A stretch of DNA of 64,000 nucleotides. Source: an uncultured Clostridia bacterium. Its GTDB lineage: Bacteria > Bacillota > Clostridia > Oscillospirales > Acutalibacteraceae. The translations under genes and the position numbers were made by a program. A model generated the notes under the pieces. It was not told the origin of the DNA, made no database searches, and saw only the letters and a list, made by a program, of their open reading frames with translations. The stretch is from contig CALCHE010000228.1 in the NCBI GenBank assembly GCA_937901145.1, positions 1 to 64,000 of the forward strand. Reading direction: 5' to 3'. Each line of letters opens with the position of its first letter. Positions within the stretch are counted from its first letter, which is position 1. This document shows positions 34,112-42,533 of the stretch, piece by piece.

Positions 34112-35089
34112 TTACGCCGTAAAATCATCGATATTTTTCAACGTTTCCAGGTAAACCGTTTGTTTTTTTGTCCAGGAATGAATGATTTCAGGGTTTTCAA
34201 AAATTTCATCCAACTTCTTTGTGAAGGGGACTATGTCGCCGAAATCAAGGGCTCTGTGGTCAAAGGCAATGCAGATGGGAAGCACCTTACCGGGAACTAC
34301 TTCATCCTTTCCGTGACTGTTCTGCTTTACGACAGGCTTTTTCTGAACGGCACCGATGCCGATAGCGCATACCTGAGGAGGAATGATCTCTAAAAGTCCC
34401 ACAGCACCTCTCTGGCCGAGGTCAAGGGAGCCGATGTTTGAAATGGTAATGGTGCCTTGCTCTATATCCTTGTCGCCGAGTCTTTCCGTTTCGGGTATGG
34501 CATGATAATCTCTTTTTGCCTTGCCTTTGAGTGTTTTTACTTTGTGTTTACCTGTTTTCGCACCGATGATACGAAGGAAAGCTTCGATTAGTCTGCCTTC
34601 CTTTATGGTGTTGAGAGTTCTGTTAAAGGAAACACTGTAAAGCGCCTCTGTAAGATCCGACTGTTCCGCTCTTCTGCGAAGGTCCTTTATGTAGGCTGTC
34701 ATTTCGTCAAGGTCCTTTTTATCGAAATCACGGCAGTTGGTGGTCATCATCTCGCCCGAGGGCAAAATGGTTGCCATTGAAATATTGATATTTTCATAGG
34801 TTTTTACTGTGCCTCTTACCAAAGCGGAATTGTATTCTATATGCGAATTCATAACGGGCGCTGCTTTTATACCCTCTGTGATAGCTTTTACCATCAGAGT
34901 GTTAAATGTAATTTTTTCGTCCGGACTTCTGCCGAAATTAATCTTTTTATATTCATCAAAGAAACGGCTGACTTCGGGCTCATAAATAAAAGTAACGTGG
35001 GGTATAGTTTTCCAGGATTCTTCAGTCATTGCAGCTACCATTTTTCTCTGTATCCCGAAATGCTCTTCCTTTATAAGTCTTTTGTTCAT
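34112..35089 (-). CDS. 2-oxo acid dehydrogenase E2-like acyltransferase catalytic domain, standalone
   Basis: 325 residues consisting only of the catalytic acyltransferase domain: IPHVTFIYEPEVSRFF at the start, GTITISNIGSLD in the middle and the active-site block FDHRALDFGD at the end. There the family's DHRxxDG reads DHRALDFG, with an extra Phe between Asp and Gly. No lipoyl domain, no E3-binding domain and no E1/E3 genes nearby. It may acetylate or acylate another substrate, like chloramphenicol acetyltransferase relatives. Monocistronic. Confidence 0.8.
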   Translation of the reverse strand: MNKRLIKEEHFGIQRKMVAAMTEESWKTIPHVTFIYEPEVSRFFDEYKKINFGRSPDEKITFNTLMVKAITEGIKAAPVMNSHIEYNSALVRGTVKTYENINISMATILPSGEMMTTNCRDFDKKDLDEMTAYIKDLRRRAEQSDLTEALYSVSFNRTLNTIKEGRLIEAFLRIIGAKTGKHKVKTLKGKAKRDYHAIPETERLGDKDIEQGTITISNIGSLDLGQRGAVGLLEIIPPQVCAIGIGAVQKKPVVKQNSHGKDEVVPGKVLPICIAFDHRALDFGDIVPFTKKLDEIFENPEIIHSWTKKQTVYLETLKNIDDFTA

Positions 35090-35311
35090 TATTTTACCTC
35101 TTTTCTTTTAACTTTAAACTGATAAATGATTTCCATGAGTTTATTAATTTTGAACATATTCTACAGTGTTCTTTTTAGCATAACGCTGTGAAAGTGTTAA
35201 CAAAATGTAAACAATATAAATTAATGTTGAATAACAGCGTAACATTTTGGTAATAATCAAAATCTTATATGCTGTAAATAATGAAAATTTTCCCTTACGT
35301 TTAAAGCAAAG

Positions 35312-35334
35312 GGAGGCTGATCTTTTCAGCCTCC
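35312..35334 (-). terminator. Terminator of the BMP lipoprotein gene
   Basis: GGAGGCTGA (35312-35320) pairs with TCAGCCTCC (35326-35334) just past the stop codon. Confidence 0.75.
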
Positions 35335-35340
35335 TGGTTT

Positions 35341-36543
35341 TTATATAATATCCAGATTTACATTGGGAAAGTTTTCATTTTTAAGTCCTTTTTCATAATC
35401 TCTGTCAACTTTAATTTCTCCGTCTTTCATTTTCTCGAAAAGTTCTTCATATTCTTCCACGGTGAAATTCTCCATCCTCCATGTGTCTGTAGGCAATGAA
35501 ACTGCATCATCCTTGGCACCGAGTGTGGTTTGGACACCACCTATATCTTCCCAGGAGTCTGAATAAACCTTTTCCAGAACATATTCTACGGACTCTCTTA
35601 TTCCCTTGGTTGCAGATGTGATAACTGTATCTGATTCGCCTGACTGATCAATGTCTACTCCGATTACCGCACCTTCGTTAGCTGATGCTGCCGCAAATAC
35701 TGACTGGCACATAGCACCTCCGCATACAAAGACTACCTGTGTGCCTTTGGAATACCAACCGTTAATCATAGTCTGAAGCTCTGCTGAAGCGCTGAAGGAT
35801 GAACCGTATTCCCAGCTGAATTTCATATCAACGGTGATATCCTTTTCCTTGGCGGCGTCCTGCGCTCCCTGAACATAACCGTAACCGAATCGACAGCAGG
35901 CACCGTTTGTACCTCCGCCACCACCGCTGAAGCCTAATTGAGTGTAACCTTCTTTTACTGCAGCATATCCGGCAAGATAACCCGACTGCTCCTCGTTGTA
36001 ATCGATAGAAGCAACATTTTTCAGAGGTGTACCGTCTTTATTTTTGAGAACCCAACCGTCTATAAAAATAAATTTCGTATCGGGTAATTCTCTTGCAGCT
36101 CTTTCCAAGGCAGTGCCCTGTAAAAATCCGGCGCAGACCACTATTTCAGCACCTGCATCTGCAGCGGCCTTCATAGCGTCGTATCTGTCTTCGTCTGTTA
36201 CGCTGTCACCGCCTGCCGGCTGATAATATTTGTATGATTTACCGTTTTCGTAGGCGTAGCGTTTGAGACCTTCCCACGTTCCCTGATTAAAGGACTTGTC
36301 CTTCAGTTGTCCCAGGTCGGTAACAAAGGCTATTTCATATTTTCCGTCTGATGAGTTCATTGTGTCGCTGATGGAATCATAATCGAACTCTTTTTCAGCT
36401 GTTTTCGTAGTTTCTGTTTCTGAAGTGGTAGAGATAGCCGATGTAGTTCTGTTTGTGGTAGAGTCAGGCGTTTTGTTTCCTCCGCAGGCAGTGAGCGTAA
36501 ATAAAAGCACTGCTGTCACCGTGATAGCAATAATTTTTTTCAT
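35341..36543 (-). CDS. BMP-family nucleoside-binding lipoprotein
   Basis: 400 residues. A lipoprotein signal ends in LTACGGN (lipidated Cys about residue 20), then a Thr/Ser-rich linker, then the periplasmic-binding fold of the BMP family (EIAFVTDLGQLKDKSFNQGTWEGL, VCAGFLQGTALERAAREL, SIDYNEEQSGYLAGYAA, VIGVDIDQSGE). BMP lipoproteins bind purine or pyrimidine nucleosides for the ABC importer type encoded at 28379-32209, so this is probably its receptor even though it lies about 3 kb away on the other strand. Its ribosome site sits inside a long hairpin (36549-36596). Confidence 0.9.
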   Translation of the reverse strand: MKKIIAITVTAVLLFTLTACGGNKTPDSTTNRTTSAISTTSETETTKTAEKEFDYDSISDTMNSSDGKYEIAFVTDLGQLKDKSFNQGTWEGLKRYAYENGKSYKYYQPAGGDSVTDEDRYDAMKAAADAGAEIVVCAGFLQGTALERAARELPDTKFIFIDGWVLKNKDGTPLKNVASIDYNEEQSGYLAGYAAVKEGYTQLGFSGGGGGTNGACCRFGYGYVQGAQDAAKEKDITVDMKFSWEYGSSFSASAELQTMINGWYSKGTQVVFVCGGAMCQSVFAAASANEGAVIGVDIDQSGESDTVITSATKGIRESVEYVLEKVYSDSWEDIGGVQTTLGAKDDAVSLPTDTWRMENFTVEEYEELFEKMKDGEIKVDRDYEKGLKNENFPNVNLDII

Positions 36544-36548
36544 AAATA

Positions 36549-36596
36549 AAAATCCTCCTTTGAATACTTATAGTATTATCTTCAAAGGAGGATTTT
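36549..36596 (-). promoter_or_regulatory. Hairpin enclosing the ribosome site of the BMP lipoprotein gene
   Basis: AAAATCCTCCTTTGAA (36549-36564) is the exact reverse complement of 36581-36596: a 16-bp perfect stem with a 16-base loop that contains the smaller palindrome ATACT-TAT-AGTAT. On the minus-strand mRNA the 3' arm carries AAAGGAGG, seven to eight bases before the ATG at 36543. It could block translation unless opened, or act as terminator for ung, since a T-rich run follows. Confidence 0.72.
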
Positions 36597-36616
36597 ATAT
36601 CATATTATAAAAGTTT

Positions 36617-37285
36617 TTATTCTAAAGACCAGTCTATGGGCTCTAGTCCTGCTTCTGCAAGTAACTCGTTACATTTCGAAAAATGCTTACAACCGAAAAA
36701 TCCGCCGTAGGCTGAAAGTGGACTGGGATGAACACTTATAAGCTTTTTATGTATGGGGTTTGTTATTTTTTCACACTTTTTACGTGCGTTTGCTCCCCAC
36801 AGAATGAACACTACGGGTGTGTCCTTTTCATTGAGCTTTTCTATTACTACATCAGTAAACTGTTCCCATCCTTTGTCTTTATGGCTGTTTGCATTTGCTC
36901 TTCTGACTGTAAGAACATTATTAAGCATCAGTACACCGCTTTTTGCCCATTTTTCGAGATATCCGTTCTTTGCAGGCGGAATACCAAGGTCGGATTCAAG
37001 CTCTTTATAGATATTTTTCAGAGAAGGCGGCAAAGGTACACCGGGTTTTACAGAAAAGCACAGTCCGTGAGCCTGGCCGGGCTCGTGATAAGGATCCTGA
37101 CCGATAATTACTGCTTTGCAGTCGGCGAAAGAAGTATACTTGAGAGCATTAAAAATGTCGTGCATATCAGGATAAATCTGATATGTCGAATATTCCTTTT
37201 TCAGAAACTGCCTTAGCTGTTTGTAGTAAGGCTTTTCCCATTCATCCTTTAATATTTCGTCCCAATCGTTACCGAGCTTAACCAT
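36617..37285 (-). CDS. ung: Uracil-DNA glycosylase
   Basis: 222 residues, family 1. The water-activating motif GQDPYH is at residues 62-67 (catalytic D64) and the minor-groove loop HPSPLSAYGGFFG begins at H186. It removes uracil from DNA in base-excision repair. It starts two bases after the glmM stop codon and is therefore cotranscribed with it. Confidence 0.98.
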   Translation of the reverse strand: MVKLGNDWDEILKDEWEKPYYKQLRQFLKKEYSTYQIYPDMHDIFNALKYTSFADCKAVIIGQDPYHEPGQAHGLCFSVKPGVPLPPSLKNIYKELESDLGIPPAKNGYLEKWAKSGVLMLNNVLTVRRANANSHKDKGWEQFTDVVIEKLNEKDTPVVFILWGANARKKCEKITNPIHKKLISVHPSPLSAYGGFFGCKHFSKCNELLAEAGLEPIDWSLE

Positions 37286-37286
37286 T

Positions 37287-38666
37287 TTATCCTTCCTTTA
37301 CTTCGTATCCTTTGTTTTTTATTACATTTATTATTGAACAGACACATTCTTCACAGAGCTCTTTGCTTTCAGCTTCTGCCATAACACGTATAACAGGCTC
37401 TGTTCCCGACTCTCTGACGAGAACTCTTCCCTTTGAGCTCAGCTTTTCTTCTGCCTGAGTTATAGCGTAAATTACATCTTTATCATATCTGACCGTCTTT
37501 TTGTCAGCTACCCGTATATTAACAAGAATCTGAGGATAGGGGGTAAAGCCTTCGAGAAGCTCGCTGAATTTCTTTTTTCGCGAAAGCATAACCTCCATCA
37601 TTTTAAGGCTTGTAAGAATACCGTCACCTGTGGTAGCATATTTTGAAAAGATTATATGTCCCGACTGTTCTCCGCCGAACTTACAGCCGTTCTTTGACAT
37701 ATATTCATAAACGAAGCGGTCGCCAACATCGGTTTTCGCATAGTCTATACCAAGGCCTTCAAAAGCTTTATAAAGACCGAAGTTTGACATAACAGTGGTC
37801 ACAACCGTGCTGTTTGCGAAAAAGCCCATTTCTTTCATATACTTACCGAAGATATATAAAATTCCGTCTCCGTCGACTACATCACCGTTTTCGTCTACAC
37901 AGATACATCTGTCAGCATCACCGTCGAAGGCAAATCCTACATCAAGACCCTTTTCTCTGACGAGCTTCTGCAGCCCTTCAATATGAGTAGAGCCTGCATT
38001 TTTGTTTATGTTTGTGCCGTCAGGCTCAGCGTTGATAACATAGGTTGTGGCACCGAGAGCATCGAAAACAGACTTAGCGATGTTCCAGGAGCTTCCGTTA
38101 GCACAGTCTAAGCCTACTTTGTATCCTCTGAAGGAATAAAGACCGAGAGAGATAAGATATCCGATATATCTGTTTCTGCCCGACACATAGTCTACTGTTT
38201 TGCCGATTTTCTCCTTAAGAGCAAAGGGAAGCTCAGTAAGTTCGAATTCACCGTCAATAAATTGCTCTATAATGTCGGTTACGCTTTCATCCATTTTTTC
38301 GCCCTTTGTGTTTATGAGCTTGATACCGTTATCATAGTAAGGATTATGACTCGCAGAAATCATAATACCGCAGTCAAAGGCGTCTATCTTGGTAATATAA
38401 GACACACAGGGGGTGGTAGTAACGTGCAGAAGATAAGCGTCTGCTCCTGAGGCGACCAATCCACCTACGAGAGCATATTCGAACATATAACTTGAACGGC
38501 GTGTGTCTTTACCGATTATTATTTTCACAGATTCGGTATTACCTGAGTTTGATTTTTCTTTGCCGTAGTACCAACCTAAAAATCTGCCGATTTTGTATGC
38601 GTGGTCAGCCGTGAGACTTACATTGGCTTCTCCTCTGAAACCGTCTGTGCCGAAGTATTTACCCAT
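37287..38666 (-). CDS. glmM: Phosphoglucosamine mutase
   Basis: 459 residues. FGTDGFRGEAN at the N-terminus, active-site serine in ISASHNP (S106, phosphorylated in the family), metal-binding loop DGDADR, and RESGTEPVIRVMAE at the C-terminus for phosphate binding. It converts glucosamine 6-phosphate to glucosamine 1-phosphate for UDP-GlcNAc and peptidoglycan. It sits between a hexapeptide-repeat protein gene and ung with gaps of two to three bases. Assignment to GlmM rather than a phosphomannomutase rests on length and the ISASHNP context. Confidence 0.92.
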   Translation of the reverse strand: MGKYFGTDGFRGEANVSLTADHAYKIGRFLGWYYGKEKSNSGNTESVKIIIGKDTRRSSYMFEYALVGGLVASGADAYLLHVTTTPCVSYITKIDAFDCGIMISASHNPYYDNGIKLINTKGEKMDESVTDIIEQFIDGEFELTELPFALKEKIGKTVDYVSGRNRYIGYLISLGLYSFRGYKVGLDCANGSSWNIAKSVFDALGATTYVINAEPDGTNINKNAGSTHIEGLQKLVREKGLDVGFAFDGDADRCICVDENGDVVDGDGILYIFGKYMKEMGFFANSTVVTTVMSNFGLYKAFEGLGIDYAKTDVGDRFVYEYMSKNGCKFGGEQSGHIIFSKYATTGDGILTSLKMMEVMLSRKKKFSELLEGFTPYPQILVNIRVADKKTVRYDKDVIYAITQAEEKLSSKGRVLVRESGTEPVIRVMAEAESKELCEECVCSIINVIKNKGYEVKEG

Positions 38667-38669
38667 TAC

Positions 38670-39329
38670 TTACCTCTTCTCTGTTATATTGTTTTCGTCT
38701 TTGTAAATAGAGTTTTCTTTTACAAAGCCTCTGACGCGTGAAAGGGGATAGATGATTGTATTTTTACCGATTACCGTACCGGGGTTAAGGACACTGTTGC
38801 AGCCTATCTCGACACCGTCACCTACCATTGCACCGAATTTCCTGAGTCCGGTTTCTATTATTTCGTCAGCTTTTTTTATTTTGACAGGACTTTTATCTGA
38901 TTTGATATTTGACGTAACGGCACCTGCTCCTAAATGTGATTTGTATCCGAGGATACTGTCACCTATATAATTATAGTGGGGGATCTGAACCTTGTCGAAT
39001 ATGATAGCATTTTTTATTTCGGTCGAATTGCCTACAACACAGTCTTCGCCGATCAGAGCTGAACCTCTGATGAAAGCGCAGTGCCTTATTTCAGTATTTT
39101 TTCCGATAATACAGGGAGAGCCTATGAAAGCTGTAGGTGCCACCCTGGCATTCTTATGAACCCATATTTCAGGTGCAATTTCCGTATATTCGGATTCATT
39201 AAGATTTTTCCCTGCTTCTTTAATAAAACTGCTGATTTCTTTGAGTGCCTGCCACGGATATTCATAGGAAGCAAGATAATCTTTGGCTAATGTATGCTTA
39301 AGAGAAAAAAGCGCATCTGTTTTAATCAC
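38670..39329 (-). CDS. Left-handed beta-helix (hexapeptide repeat) protein, GlmU C-terminal-like
   Basis: 219 residues starting with GTG at 39329 behind GAGGTGATAAT; an overlapping ATG is out of frame. An N-terminal ~60-residue helical part is followed by hexapeptide repeats ([IV]xxxx turns such as NARVAPTAFIGSPCIIGKNTEIRHCAFIRGSA). The repeats YIGDSILGYKSHLGAGAV and KFGAMVGDGVEIGCNSVLNPGTVIG are those of GlmU-like acetyltransferases, but no pyrophosphorylase domain is present. The gene touches glmM, so a role in amino-sugar nucleotide synthesis is likely. Confidence 0.82.
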   Translation of the reverse strand: MIKTDALFSLKHTLAKDYLASYEYPWQALKEISSFIKEAGKNLNESEYTEIAPEIWVHKNARVAPTAFIGSPCIIGKNTEIRHCAFIRGSALIGEDCVVGNSTEIKNAIIFDKVQIPHYNYIGDSILGYKSHLGAGAVTSNIKSDKSPVKIKKADEIIETGLRKFGAMVGDGVEIGCNSVLNPGTVIGKNTIIYPLSRVRGFVKENSIYKDENNITEKR

Positions 39330-39545
39330 ATTATCACCTCTTGATTATATTATACTGTACAATGCAGTTATAATATAAATAAATTGTGAATATAATCGGA
39401 GAAATATTTTTGTCAGTTTATATATTTTATACAAAACAGAGCCTGTTATGAAATGCTACAACAACTAAATAAGGCTGAAATAAAAGGTGAGAACACTATT
39501 TCGTTGTGCATAATATACAAAATAAAATAAATATGTGAAAAACTA

Positions 39546-39574
39546 TTGACAGATAAATGTAATTTATGTATAAT
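39546..39574 (+). promoter_or_regulatory. Promoter of the candidate large RNA
   Basis: TTGACA (39546-39551), 17-base spacer, TATAAT (39569-39574): exact consensus. Confidence 0.87.
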
Positions 39575-39580
39575 TAAGAC

Positions 39581-40152
39581 ACAATCAAACAAGAGATTGA
39601 AACTAAAAGAAAGAGGTGTTACCGATGTACTGTTTAATGTAAACTGTACAGTCTGATAAGAAATCTTGAATTTGATAATCTTACGGGGCTGACCGAAAAT
39701 AAAGGATTGAATAAATACCTGAAAATAATATAATTTTACAAAAGGGTCAGATATTCCGTTGATAATAAAGTAAATTACCTTTCTGCAGACACTAAGTGCA
39801 GAGGATTTAGGAATATATTATCGATTGTTCAGTAAATTTTGTGTTTTAAAGGTAATGTGCAGAGGAACATAACTTTAAAACAGGAGAAAGTGCCTTTGTG
39901 TGAAGAAACAACGGCTGATGAAGAAAATAAAGAAAGTATCTCTCAGCATTATACGTTTTCTATGATTCGGATTTATTATTTGCATCTGAAAAGTAAAGAG
40001 GGATAAGTAAAAGGCGCAGAGGAGCCCTTATCCGAAAGTGTTTTTAAAGTGACTTTTAGTGCGAATAAGGAGATACTTAAAGAGTAAGAAAACAGAATAA
40101 AAACATTATGAAAGTTCAGTCTCCGGCAGAGAATACTCTGTCGGAGATTTTT
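39581..40152 (+). ncRNA. Candidate ~570-nt structured RNA (ROOL-like size)
   Basis: The 980-base gap between convergent-side genes holds no plausible reading frame but has a consensus promoter and a terminator (CTCCGGCAGAG at 40121-40131 with CTCTGTCGGAG at 40136-40146, then T's). Internal pairings: TGTAC-T-GTTTA-ATG-TAAAC-T-GTACA (39626-39650), CTGACC/GGTCAG (39689-39694/39745-39750), ATTACCTTT/AAAGGTAAT (39774-39782/39848-39856) enclosing CTGCA/TGCAG, and GGATAAG/CTTATCC (40001-40007/40027-40033). GCAGAGGA occurs three times. Length and taxon fit the ROOL class of large RNAs; I cannot confirm the family without a covariance search. The rest of the gap (39330-39545) holds only promoter-like sequence for the minus-strand gene. 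Confidence 0.65.
40121..40152 (+). terminator. Terminator of the candidate large RNA
   Basis: An 11-bp stem with one G-T pair, loop AATA, then ATTTTTAT. Confidence 0.85.
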
Positions 40153-40187
40153 ATATGTGTCTAAAGAATAAATTTATCGTCTTGTAC

Positions 40188-40216
40188 TTGAAATATCCTT
40201 TCTGTTGATATATAAT
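40188..40216 (+). promoter_or_regulatory. Promoter of the queT transcript
   Basis: TTGAAA (40188-40193), 17-base spacer, TATAAT (40211-40216). Confidence 0.82.
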
Positions 40217-40230
40217 ACTTATTATGTTTA

Positions 40231-40302
40231 TGCGGTCAGTTCGAAACCTTCCTGACCTAAACCGACGGAAGTATCCCGGTTTAAAATCAAAACTAAAGGA
40301 GC
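40231..40302 (+). promoter_or_regulatory. preQ1 riboswitch, probably class III
   Basis: GGTCAG (40234-40239) pairs with CTGACC (40252-40257), then AAACCG (40259-40264) pairs with CGGTTT (40277-40282), and an A-rich strand ends in the ribosome site AAAGGAG (40296-40302). Two stacked stems followed by an A-rich segment reaching the ribosome site fit the preQ1-III pseudoknot known upstream of queT genes in Ruminococcaceae. Binding of preQ1 would hide the ribosome site. Class III rather than I or II is judged from length and taxon. Confidence 0.75.
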
Positions 40303-40309
40303 TTAAAAA

Positions 40310-40843
40310 ATGAATATGTCAAAAAGAATTCACCGACTTGTCCTGTCGGGAGTTATCGCTGCTTTGTATGTAGCACTCACTCTTGTTCAGGAAATGATTT
40401 TTCCTACCAGTGCCACTATGGCTGTACAGTTCCGTGTTTCGGAAGCACTTACGGTGCTGTCCCTGTTTACACCGGCAGCTATACCCGGTCTTACGGTTGG
40501 CTGTTTTATAGCCAATTTCTCTGTGCTCGGAGCGTTGCCTACTGATATAGTTCTCGGCTCGTTGGCATCTTTTTTAGCGTGTCTTTTTATGTACAGGTTA
40601 AGGAATTTTACTGTGAAGGGATTTCCTTTTTTATCTTTGCTTATGCCTGCACTTTTTAACGGAATTATTATCGGTGCAGAAATCGAGATTTTCTTTATTG
40701 AAGGACCCTTTAATTTCGTCAGCTTTCTTATCCAGGCAGGCCTTGTAGCCTTAGGAGAGTTAGGCGTACTTTACACTCTTGGTGCCGCTCTGGTCAGAGT
40801 AATAAAGGATAAAAAGCTCGGCAGGTATCTTAACGGTGTTTAA
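40310..40843 (+). CDS. queT: QueT-family queuosine-precursor transporter
   Basis: 177 residues, five to six membrane spans, with ALYVALTLV near the start and VQFRVSEALTVLSLFTPAAIPGLTVGCFIAN in the middle, as in QueT (COG4708), the substrate-binding S component of an ECF transporter for a queuosine precursor. The upstream preQ1-type riboswitch supports both the family and the substrate. The general ECF energising module is not encoded here. Confidence 0.9.
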   Translation: MNMSKRIHRLVLSGVIAALYVALTLVQEMIFPTSATMAVQFRVSEALTVLSLFTPAAIPGLTVGCFIANFSVLGALPTDIVLGSLASFLACLFMYRLRNFTVKGFPFLSLLMPALFNGIIIGAEIEIFFIEGPFNFVSFLIQAGLVALGELGVLYTLGAALVRVIKDKKLGRYLNGV

Positions 40844-40881
40844 TATAAAATTTTAATATAAAAATCAAGGAGGAAAAACTA

Positions 40882-42390
40882 ATGGAAAACAAGCTTTCCA
40901 AAAGAACATGGCTGAACATCATTGTTTTCAGCTTTATGGGCGGTATTGCATGGAATCTCGAAAACATGTACTTCAATACCTTTCTGTTCGATTCTGTCTA
41001 TGACGGTGTGTCAAAGGCCAAACTCGAAGAATGGGGTATTATGGCTCCCACTACAGCAATCAGCCGAATGGTTGCGCTTTCAGCTATCACTGCTGTTGTT
41101 ACCACATTTATTATGGGTACTCTCAGTGAAAAAATGAAAAAACGTAAGGTGTTCATCTCTGTCGGCTACATTGTATGGGGTGTAATTACTGCTTCTTTCG
41201 GATTTATTTCTAAAGAGAATATCGCGTCTCTGTTCGGTCTTACAGACGATGCAAAAATTCTTCTTTTCACAGTATGGGCAGTTATTCTTATGGATATGGT
41301 TATGACCTTTATGGGTTCTACAAGTAACGACTCGGCCTTTAATGCCTGGACAACAGACGTTACAAATCCTGTGGTCAGACCTACAGTTGAAACTGTTCTC
41401 CTTTTTGTCGGACTTTTTGCTATGCTCGCTGTTATGGGTGTGGGCAGTCTTTGTCAGGCTGATGTAGTATCTTATCAGGTATTCTTCCTCGCTCTGGGTA
41501 TTATAGTGAGCCTTAGCGGTGTTTTTGGCTTATTTGCGCTTAAAGATCCTGAAATCAAGGGTGAAAAGACAAACTCAAATTATTGGAGAGATCTTTTCTA
41601 CGGCTTCAGACCTTCTGTAGTCAAGGAAAACTCCATGCTTTATCTTGCTCTCGTAGCTATCTGTATCTATAATATCGCCATTCAGGTTTTCTTCCCGTAC
41701 CTGTTTGTTTATCTCGGAAGTGTAATTATTCCCGGTGCTGTATTTGATGTCAAAACAATCATCGTAGCTGTTCTTGCAGTTGCAGGACTTGCTGCAGGTG
41801 TGATTCTTCTCCTCAAAGCATCCGGTAAGGATAAGGTAAAGGCATATATTATTACTATTGTGCTCTTTATTGCAGGTCTTTCAGTTCTTTCCACATCCAC
41901 AAATATTGCTGTTGTTCTCATCGGTATTGCACCCACACTCATCGGTTATGTAGTTCTTCAGATTCAGCTCAATGCATCTGTACGTGACTATATTCCTGAG
42001 GATAAGGTTGGTCTTTTCCAGGGTATAAGAATGATTTTCTTCGTACTTATTCCTATGGTTGTAGGTCCTTGGCTCGGTGATATAGCTTGCCGTACATCAA
42101 ACTTTACTATTATCGAATACGGTGAGGAGAAACTCGTACCCTCTACAAGTATGTTCTTCTATGCAGCTGTTGTTGCTCTTCTCATTTTTGTACCTCTTTA
42201 CCTTCTTATGGGAAAGGATAAGAATGGTTCTAAAGACAATAAAGGTAAGTTCATTCCCGCTATCATTGTTGCAGTTATAACTGTAATTGTTGCCGCAGTT
42301 GTTGTGAATCTTCTCGGTAACAGCGGAGCGACTCCTACTGATCTTGCTCCCGGTGATATAGTCGAAACCACGGCCGCATTACTCCAGTAA
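40882..42390 (+). CDS. MFS transporter (sugar/cation symporter-like)
   Basis: 502 residues with about 12 membrane spans. FSFMGGIAWNLENMYFNTFLFD at the N-terminus and the charged loop LSEKMKKRKVFI after the second span fit the MFS, GPH/SLC45-like group. The C-terminus adds one more hydrophobic span (about 460-480) and a polar tail. Substrate unknown; an oligosaccharide is plausible. The ATG is behind AAGGAGG, 39 bases after queT, but a terminator follows only this gene, so queT and this gene may share a transcript. Confidence 0.82.
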   Translation: MENKLSKRTWLNIIVFSFMGGIAWNLENMYFNTFLFDSVYDGVSKAKLEEWGIMAPTTAISRMVALSAITAVVTTFIMGTLSEKMKKRKVFISVGYIVWGVITASFGFISKENIASLFGLTDDAKILLFTVWAVILMDMVMTFMGSTSNDSAFNAWTTDVTNPVVRPTVETVLLFVGLFAMLAVMGVGSLCQADVVSYQVFFLALGIIVSLSGVFGLFALKDPEIKGEKTNSNYWRDLFYGFRPSVVKENSMLYLALVAICIYNIAIQVFFPYLFVYLGSVIIPGAVFDVKTIIVAVLAVAGLAAGVILLLKASGKDKVKAYIITIVLFIAGLSVLSTSTNIAVVLIGIAPTLIGYVVLQIQLNASVRDYIPEDKVGLFQGIRMIFFVLIPMVVGPWLGDIACRTSNFTIIEYGEEKLVPSTSMFFYAAVVALLIFVPLYLLMGKDKNGSKDNKGKFIPAIIVAVITVIVAAVVVNLLGNSGATPTDLAPGDIVETTAALLQ

Positions 42391-42398
42391 AAAATTTA

Positions 42399-42427
42399 AA
42401 GCAGTTAAGTTTGAGTCTTAACTGCTT
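42399..42427 (+). terminator. Terminator of the MFS gene
   Basis: AAGCAGTTAAG (42399-42409) pairs with CTTAACTGCTT (42417-42427), followed by AATTTTTTT. Confidence 0.92.
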
Positions 42428-42533
42428 AATTTTTTTCTGTTATTTTCACATTCATATTACCACAAAATCCGAAAAAAATCAAGACTTGAATTTTATCTTG
42501 TTTTATGTTATTAGGATATATGAGGTGATTTTT

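Noticed and set aside
42411..42533. N-terminal extension of the 155-residue hypothetical protein
   Set aside because: The extension begins inside the terminator of the preceding gene and lacks a ribosome site; the ATG at 42534 has TGAGGTGA upstream.
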